DNA of 9,709 bases from SAR202 cluster bacterium (GTDB lineage Bacteria > Chloroflexota > Dehalococcoidia > SAR202 > CAJWER01): assembly GCA_030740335.1 (NCBI GenBank), contig JASLXL010000007.1:1-9709 (forward strand). The letters are read 5' to 3'. This document shows, piece by piece, positions 5,600 to 9,709 of this stretch (the stretch's first letter is position 1; each line of letters opens with the position of its first letter). A program made the translations under genes and the position numbers. The notes beneath the pieces are model-generated. The model was not told the DNA's origin. It made no database searches and was given only the letters and a program-made list of their open reading frames with translations.

Positions 5600-5790
5600 A
5601 CAGTGCTACGGCGTTACGGCGCCAACGCGCGCTATGAGTGCAGGGTGGGGTGCACGCGAGTTCGGGTTGGGACGAGGCGATGGCCTCGGGTCGGAGCTTT
5701 CCCGGCGTGATCGGGGGTACGCCGGTACGCCCCTATGTGGTTGGGCGGCCCATGTTGTGAGATATTGGCCAGTCCAAATTAGAAAAGAAA

Positions 5791-5828
5791 AAAAGGTAGG
5801 TGGTGTGTGAGGGGCACCCTCACACACC
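5791..5828 (-). terminator. Rho-independent terminator of the BioD-like gene
   Basis: GGTGTGTGAGGG (5802-5813) and CCCTCACACACC (5817-5828) form a perfect 12-bp stem with a 3-base loop. On the minus strand the stem is followed after 7 bases by seven T and then CTTTTC. It lies 87 bases beyond the stop of the BioD-like gene. The gap between stem and T-run is longer than ideal, but stem strength and position support termination. Confidence 0.7.
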
Positions 5829-5834
5829 CGGCAA

Positions 5835-5865
5835 AGGGGCTACGCCCCTCTGCACACCTCTTTTT
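5835..5865 (+). terminator. Second hairpin with a T-run on the plus strand
   Basis: AGGGGC (5835-5840) pairs with GCCCCT (5844-5849) around TAC. On the plus strand TTTTT follows at 5861-5865, 11 bases later. No plus-strand gene ends here, so it may instead be the first half of a two-hairpin terminator or repeat unit with the neighbouring 12-bp hairpin, from which it is separated by 6 bases. Confidence 0.35.
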
Positions 5866-5914
5866 CGGAACCCCCAGATCAGAACCCGCAGGCCGGCGTA
5901 GCAGGATGGCCGTG

Positions 5915-6913
5915 CTATGCGACCGGAGCCAGCCTCGTACGGATGGTGTCCAGATCGGCGTGGCGTCTCAGGAGTTCGGAGAAACGGGCCAACTTGGCAG
6001 GGTGGTTGAAGCGGGCCCGGTTCTGGACGCCAATTAGGGCTTTCATCGTTGTGAGGGTGTCGGAGTCGGTAACGACGATGGGAACATCTTCCAGCTCGGC
6101 CTCGTTTAGCACGTACTCAATCGGGTCCTTGCCCTCGGTCAGGACCATACACGTAGTGGGTGTCTGGAGGGAAGACATTTGGATGTCGGGCCGGTCTCCT
6201 CGGACAATAGTGGCTTTGTTGTTGTGGAGGCCGAAGTATTCGAGCCCCGAGTCGAGCCCCATCCCACCAACCATGAAGTGTTCTACCAGTCCGTCGGTAA
6301 GCTCTTCGCCAGCGAGGTATCTACCGTTCAGGTGCTCCGCGATTTGCGAAACGGTTACGCCCAGCAGCCTGCGGTCCTCGGGAAGTGCGCCGATAGACTT
6401 GAGCCCCTTGGCCTCCATTTCTGGCAGGAGCCCGATGGTGACGTTCCTATCTTGGTACCGCGTGATCCCGTTGATCAGGAATCCCAGGAGACGGTCACCC
6501 ATCTGTTCGGACCAACCTGAGAGCGATTCGGCGTCCATGTCCGAAGTGAATCCTGCGACGATCACGACCGCCGCATCGAGCGCTTCTGCGAGCCTTGCGT
6601 GGTCTTGTTGCGACAGGTCTGAGGCGCCCTCGACGATCAGGACGTCTTTTCCGTCCTGTGCCGCAGCACATGCCTGCTGGACGGAGTCCGCCATGGCCGG
6701 AGATATCCCGTCAGCGGGCACCGTCAAGGGCGGCGAGGCCTGGGAGGCGCCCAGCAGGTCCGCATACGCGTTGACATCGGTATCGTCAGGTCCTGCAAGG
6801 GGCTTGATGACGGCCACGCCCAAGCCATCTTCGGCGAAGATGCTCGCCAACGAGGCGCTCAGCGCGGTCTTTCCTGCTCCACTACGATCGGACGCTACAT
6901 ACAATACGGCCAT
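5915..6913 (-). CDS. BioD-like P-loop / DRTGG domain protein, function unknown
   Basis: The 332-residue protein resembles the N-terminal regulatory part of long phosphotransacetylases (BioD-like ATPase plus DRTGG domain) but lacks the acetyltransferase domain. The P-loop is SDRSGAGKT (8-16), followed by the switch-like PLAGPDDTDVNAYADLLG (38-55), a Walker-B-like VLIVEGASDL (91-100), LINGI (146-150) and ALPEDRRLLGVTVSQIAEHL (176-195). The DRTGG-type domain starts near residue 205 with MVGGMGLDSGLEYF and continues with IVRGDRPDIQMSSL (236-249) and VLTEGKDPIEYVL. ATG 6913-6911 is supported by AGAGGGG 5 bases upstream. It is soluble with no signal peptide. It appears monocistronic: an extended -10 promoter precedes it and a strong terminator follows. 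Dethiobiotin synthase is excluded as a simple call because of the DRTGG half and absence of bio genes. The substrate is unknown. Confidence 0.85.
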   Translation of the reverse strand: MAVLYVASDRSGAGKTALSASLASIFAEDGLGVAVIKPLAGPDDTDVNAYADLLGASQASPPLTVPADGISPAMADSVQQACAAAQDGKDVLIVEGASDLSQQDHARLAEALDAAVVIVAGFTSDMDAESLSGWSEQMGDRLLGFLINGITRYQDRNVTIGLLPEMEAKGLKSIGALPEDRRLLGVTVSQIAEHLNGRYLAGEELTDGLVEHFMVGGMGLDSGLEYFGLHNNKATIVRGDRPDIQMSSLQTPTTCMVLTEGKDPIEYVLNEAELEDVPIVVTDSDTLTTMKALIGVQNRARFNHPAKLARFSELLRRHADLDTIRTRLAPVA

Positions 6914-6948
6914 TCGAGCCCCTCTTTTTCAGGTGTCCAGCGGCTGGA

Positions 6949-6957
6949 ATTATACCA
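6949..6957 (-). promoter_or_regulatory. Extended -10 promoter of the BioD-like gene
   Basis: On the minus strand TGG TATAAT (6957-6949) is a perfect -10 hexamer with the TGn extension, which can work without a good -35; none is seen at 17 bases. The start of transcription would lie near 6942, giving a leader of about 30 bases that includes the AGAGGGG ribosome site. Confidence 0.65.
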
Positions 6958-7011
6958 GAACCACACATTCCGATATGGTACTCTTTTCGTAGACGCCTGT
7001 GAGGGAGACAG

Positions 7012-7569
7012 ATGGGGAAAAGTGGCACCCAGCGCGATCCTTTCGCGCTTGTGGCGATAGTAGGCCTGGTGGCTGTGGTCCTGGTGCTGGCGGCGTGTTC
7101 GACGAGTTCGGAGTTGCCAGAACTCGAGCAGCGGGCCCAGAGCATCAACCGCGTGGTGATGTGTCCAATTTGTCCTGGGGAATCCATCGACCAGTCCCAA
7201 AATCCCCTGGCCTTGCAGATGCGGGGTATCGTGGTCGAGAAGCTCGATCAGGGCTGGTCCAATGGCGATATCTACGATTTTTTCGTTGAACGCTACGGCC
7301 CCAGAGTGTTGTTGGAGCCTCCGACCAGAGGCGTCAATTTGGCGGTCTGGATAGTGCCGCTCATAGGCGTGATTGTTGGGGCGGCACTGCTTTTTTTCGT
7401 GATGCGGCTGATGGTGCGCTCGAGCGGGGAGCGGCCCGGCGAAACGAAGCCAGAGGTAGTACTCACTGACGAGGAGAGGGAGCGCTATTTTGGGCGAATT
7501 GAGGCGGCTTTGACGGCCGACGGCCCAGCCACCGATTCAGGGGATAGGGATGATGAGGGGGTGAGATGA
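7012..7569 (+). CDS. ccmH: Cytochrome c maturation protein CcmH (CycL/NrfF family)
   Basis: CcmH is an extracytoplasmic, membrane-anchored thiol-redox protein that keeps apocytochrome CxxCH cysteines reduced and works with CcmF in heme ligation. The 185-residue protein has a hydrophobic N-terminal segment (about 11-28) ending in LAAC, a lipobox with Cys29. Next comes the CcmH core: MCPICPGESIDQSQNPLA (50-67) with redox pair Cys51/Cys54, MRGIVVEKLDQGWSNGDI (70-87), FFVERYGPRVLLEPP (90-104) and a transmembrane helix (about 109-133). An acidic cytoplasmic tail (about 135-185) contains LTDEERERYFGRIEAAL. The canonical CxxCQ is CxxCP here. ATG 7012 has GAGGGAG 4 bases upstream. The stop overlaps the ccmF start by ATGA, indicating coupled translation. 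Confidence 0.93.
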   Translation: MGKSGTQRDPFALVAIVGLVAVVLVLAACSTSSELPELEQRAQSINRVVMCPICPGESIDQSQNPLALQMRGIVVEKLDQGWSNGDIYDFFVERYGPRVLLEPPTRGVNLAVWIVPLIGVIVGAALLFFVMRLMVRSSGERPGETKPEVVLTDEERERYFGRIEAALTADGPATDSGDRDDEGVR

Positions 7570-9554
7570 TAGTCGACGCTGGTAATCTGGCGATGGTCGT
7601 GGCGCTGTTGGTTTCGGTCTATGGCGTGTTGGGGTCGTTCCTTGGGGGGTGGAGAAGGTCGCCGGCGCTGGTGGAAAGCTCCCGTTACGCTCTGTATTCG
7701 GTTCCAATACTCCTGCTTATTTCGGTCTACGCACTCGTACACGCTTTCGTGACCAGGGACTTCAGCGTTGCCTATGTAGTTGAAAATAGCAACCTTGCGA
7801 TGCCTACGCGGTACACCTGGGTTGCGTTTTATGCGGGTAACGCCGGCTCTCTGCTGTTTATCGCCTTCGTCTACTCGGTGATGGCAGTGGGGGTGGCGAA
7901 AAGCATGGTGCGGCGACTCCCGTACACACTCCCTTACGCGACCGGACTGCTGGGCATTCTCCTCTCTTTCTTCCTGTTCGTAATCGTGTTTCTGGCGAAC
8001 CCGCTGGATAGGCTTGCATTCGCTCTACCGGACGGGCAGGGGATCAATCCGCTGCTTGTCCATTTTGGGATGTTCATTCACCCGCCGATGCAGATGGCTG
8101 GCCTGGTATCTGTCGCACTGCCGTTCAGTATAGCGATGGGTGCGCTGATGGCTGGCAGGGGTGGCCGGGACGAATGGGTGGACCTTGGCCGGATATGGGG
8201 CATGGTGTCGTGGCTGATACTGACAATAGGGCTGCTTTTGGGGAGCTGGTGGGCCTACACGATCCTGGGTTGGGGCGGGTATTGGGCCTGGGACCCGGTC
8301 GAGAATTCGGCGTTGATGCCGTGGCTGGCCATGACGGCATTCGTCCACTCGATCATGGTGCAGAAGCGACGCGGTATGTTTCGGATGTGGAACATCGTCC
8401 TGGTGACGGTGGCCTTTACGCTGGCGCAGATGGGTATGTTCATCAACCGCGGCGGGCCTGTTCCGTCTGTTCACTCCTTTGGGCAGTCGACTATGGGGTG
8501 GCTGTTCCTGGTGTTCATGGGCGCGACGCTGCTTGGATCTCTGGCCGTATTTGCATGGCGTTCCGGCTCGCTCAAGAGCCGCGAACGGCTGGACTCGATT
8601 TTGTCCAGGGAATCAGCGTTCCTCACGCAAAATGTGTTGTTCCTCTCCGTGGCGATGGTGACGTTGTGGGGGACAATCTATCCAGTGATATCTGAGGCGA
8701 CGCAGGGTCTGACCATCACGGTTGGTCGTCCGTTTTTCGATCGCGTCAACGGCCCGTTGCTGCTGGTGCTCGTGTTTCTGATGGGTGTCGGGCCACTGCT
8801 CCCGTGGCGGCGAGCCTCGGCTCGAAACGTCCTCTATGCGCTGTGGTACCCGCTGGGCTCCGCTGCGATCGGAGTCGTATTGCTGGTCGTCATCGGGGTT
8901 AGCCAGCCTGTGGCGCTGATGGCGCTCGCCGTGATTATCATGGGCATCGGCGGCATTGTGCACGAGTGGGTGCGGGGAACGCGATCGCGAATTCGCAATG
9001 GCGAGAGCTACCCCGTTGCTTTCACCAGGTTGCTAGCGGCCAACCGCCCTCGATATGGGGGCTACATCGTGCACCTGTCGATTGCCATGCTCGCAGTGGG
9101 GGCTATCGGGTCGTCCTTCTATGATATGCAACGGGACATCCCGATGAGTCCGGGAGACACGCGATCGCTGGGCGGCTACTCCTTTACATATCTCGGTGTC
9201 TCGGAGAGGTCCTTTTCAGATCGGGACGAGGGGATGGCCAGGTTTGCCGTGACCTCCGGAGATCGCGATCTGGGGATCATGTCGACGACTCGCACGTTCT
9301 ACAGAGACTTCAGGATTGCGGCTACCAGGGCTGCAATTCGGTCGACGCCACTAGAGGACTTCTACATCGTCCCGTCGGAGTTCGGCGAGGATGGACAGAC
9401 CGTGTTCCGTGTCTACGTCAACCCACTGGTGTGGTGGATGTGGGCCTCGGGTCCGTTGCTGGCTCTGGGCACTCTACTGGCGGTGTCACCCCGTAGGAGA
9501 CTGGCGCCTGCGCCGGTGACTGGACCTGATGGGATGGGGCTCGCGAGGGTTTGA
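7566..9554 (+). CDS. ccmF: Heme lyase CcmF, cytochrome c biogenesis
   Basis: CcmF is the integral-membrane synthetase that takes heme from holo-CcmE and, with CcmH, attaches it to apocytochrome c (System I). The 662-residue polytopic protein is full length. The tryptophan-rich WWD signature is WGGYWAWDPVENSALMPW (236-253). The four heme-ligand histidines known from E. coli CcmF are all matched: His172 (FIHPPM) and His303 (PSVHSF) flanking the WWD domain, and His261 (FVHS) and His503 (YIVHLS) for the transmembrane b-heme. TRYTWVAFYAGNAGSLL (81-97) and GTIYPVISEATQG (369-381) are further conserved loops. A large extracytoplasmic segment (about 520-615) precedes the last membrane helix (about 618-640). 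The start ATG 7566 is preceded by GAGGGGG 4 bases away. It overlaps ccmH by 4 bases. Confidence 0.97.
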   Translation: MIVDAGNLAMVVALLVSVYGVLGSFLGGWRRSPALVESSRYALYSVPILLLISVYALVHAFVTRDFSVAYVVENSNLAMPTRYTWVAFYAGNAGSLLFIAFVYSVMAVGVAKSMVRRLPYTLPYATGLLGILLSFFLFVIVFLANPLDRLAFALPDGQGINPLLVHFGMFIHPPMQMAGLVSVALPFSIAMGALMAGRGGRDEWVDLGRIWGMVSWLILTIGLLLGSWWAYTILGWGGYWAWDPVENSALMPWLAMTAFVHSIMVQKRRGMFRMWNIVLVTVAFTLAQMGMFINRGGPVPSVHSFGQSTMGWLFLVFMGATLLGSLAVFAWRSGSLKSRERLDSILSRESAFLTQNVLFLSVAMVTLWGTIYPVISEATQGLTITVGRPFFDRVNGPLLLVLVFLMGVGPLLPWRRASARNVLYALWYPLGSAAIGVVLLVVIGVSQPVALMALAVIIMGIGGIVHEWVRGTRSRIRNGESYPVAFTRLLAANRPRYGGYIVHLSIAMLAVGAIGSSFYDMQRDIPMSPGDTRSLGGYSFTYLGVSERSFSDRDEGMARFAVTSGDRDLGIMSTTRTFYRDFRIAATRAAIRSTPLEDFYIVPSEFGEDGQTVFRVYVNPLVWWMWASGPLLALGTLLAVSPRRRLAPAPVTGPDGMGLARV

Positions 9555-9658
9555 TGACCGACGCACCAAGGCCTTCTCCAATGTTTGTTGGATGCGCGTG
9601 CCTGTTTGATTTGCACTATAGCCAATCTCTCGTGAGCAGTGACAGATGCTTATACTGA
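9554..9658 (+). CDS. Candidate 34-residue ORF coupled to ccmF
   Basis: ATG 9554 shares one base with the ccmF stop (TGATG) and has GAGGG 4 bases upstream, a classic coupled-start arrangement. The frame codes for 34 residues beginning MTDAPRPSP and ends at TGA 9656-9658, overlapping the start of the next gene in another frame. The peptide has no recognisable domain. It could be the truncated front of a lost gene (a thioredoxin-like CcmG is often found near ccmF) or a chance ORF. I see no convincing continuation in other frames. Confidence 0.25.
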   Translation: MTDAPRPSPMFVGCACLFDLHYSQSLVSSDRCLY

Positions 9659-9709
9659 TAGCGGTGTTGTTGGTGCTGCTGCCCGCCGCCGCCATTTTGT
9701 ATCCATTCC
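9646..9709 (+). CDS. Membrane protein N-terminus, possibly CcmI-type (partial)
   Basis: From ATG 9646 a frame stays open to the window end, coding MLILIAVLLVLLPAAAILYPF, a typical single N-terminal membrane anchor. Its place after ccmF on the same strand and the anchor ending in YPF resemble the start of small ccm-operon proteins such as CcmI, but 21 residues cannot prove this. The ribosome site is weak (GTGAG about 12 bases upstream). The gene is cut by the window boundary. Confidence 0.55.
   Translation, partial: MLILIAVLLVLLPAAAILYPF

Larger units (their letters stand above)
5600..5914. other. Intergenic region between the BioD-like gene and moaD
   Basis: This 315-base stretch holds no convincing gene. 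It contains the upstream part of the moaD promoter, a GC-rich section with small palindromes (for example GAGGC-GATG-GCCTC), a purine run at 5781-5796, and two adjacent strong hairpins at 5802-5849 listed separately. A minus-strand open frame at 5606-5827 crosses the terminator and is proline-rich with no family features, so I leave it out. Confidence 0.65.

Noticed and set aside
5564..5620. Molybdenum-cofactor riboswitch ahead of moaD
   Set aside because: The best -10 element leaves only about two dozen leader bases, and I see no matching multi-stem structure.
5606..5827. Minus-strand frame of 73 codons between the BioD-like gene and moaD
   Set aside because: It begins inside a strong terminator stem and runs through the moaD promoter region, with no recognisable features.
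5943..6992. Long plus-strand open frame (349 codons)
   Set aside because: It is fully antisense to the well-supported BioD-like gene, is Ser-rich with no family motifs, and reflects codon bias of the real gene.
1..9709. CRISPR array, insertion sequence, integrase or attachment site at the tRNA
   Set aside because: No regularly spaced repeats, transposase or integrase frames, or duplicated tRNA 3' end were seen.

Overview
The window is a compact, GC-rich bacterial chromosomal segment made of housekeeping biosynthesis genes. I see no insertion sequence, prophage, CRISPR array or defence locus. The gene content suggests a member of the Chloroflexota, possibly a marine Dehalococcoidia/SAR202-like lineage. 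The clues are System I cytochrome c maturation genes ordered ccmH-ccmF with a CPIC-P type CcmH, a stand-alone BioD-like/DRTGG protein, and a long-form NadA next to NadC. This placement is an inference from gene style, not a database result.

Layout from left to right. Positions 1-567 (+) hold the tail of an unidentified gene and then dtd, a D-aminoacyl-tRNA deacylase. Positions 568-909 are a non-coding stretch between convergent genes, with one weak candidate mini-ORF on the minus strand. Positions 910-4364 (-) are a tight operon transcribed miaB-nadA-nadC: tRNA methylthiolation, then quinolinate synthase and quinolinate phosphoribosyltransferase of NAD synthesis. A 116-bp leader with two hairpins separates miaB from a tRNA-Ser(GCU) gene at 4481-4572 (-). 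Behind the tRNA lies an AT-richer intergenic stretch (4573-4874). Next is moaD-moaE (4875-5563, -), the two subunits of molybdopterin synthase. Positions 5600-5914 carry the moaD promoter and a pair of strong hairpins that terminate the next gene, a BioD-like/DRTGG protein (5915-6913, -). From 6914 the direction switches: a divergent promoter region precedes ccmH and ccmF (7012-9554, +) and the first codons of a further membrane protein that runs off the window.

How they work together. MiaB, NadA and possibly other enzymes here need Fe-S clusters; NadA and NadC make nicotinate mononucleotide from iminoaspartate and PRPP, and nadB is not in the window. MoaD and MoaE convert precursor Z to molybdopterin. 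CcmH and CcmF ligate heme to apocytochrome c outside the membrane. Together these point to a respiring organism with molybdoenzymes and c-type cytochromes.

I found no clear previously undescribed system. The best second-look items are small-scale: a MoaD whose predicted C-terminus is Gly-Gly-Gln-Asp instead of Gly-Gly, with the diglycine codons doubling as the Shine-Dalgarno of moaE; a likely non-AUG start for moaD; a hairpin that would mask the ribosome site of a candidate 34-39 residue ORF; a structured leader ahead of miaB; and an orphan BioD/DRTGG gene with its own promoter and terminator.
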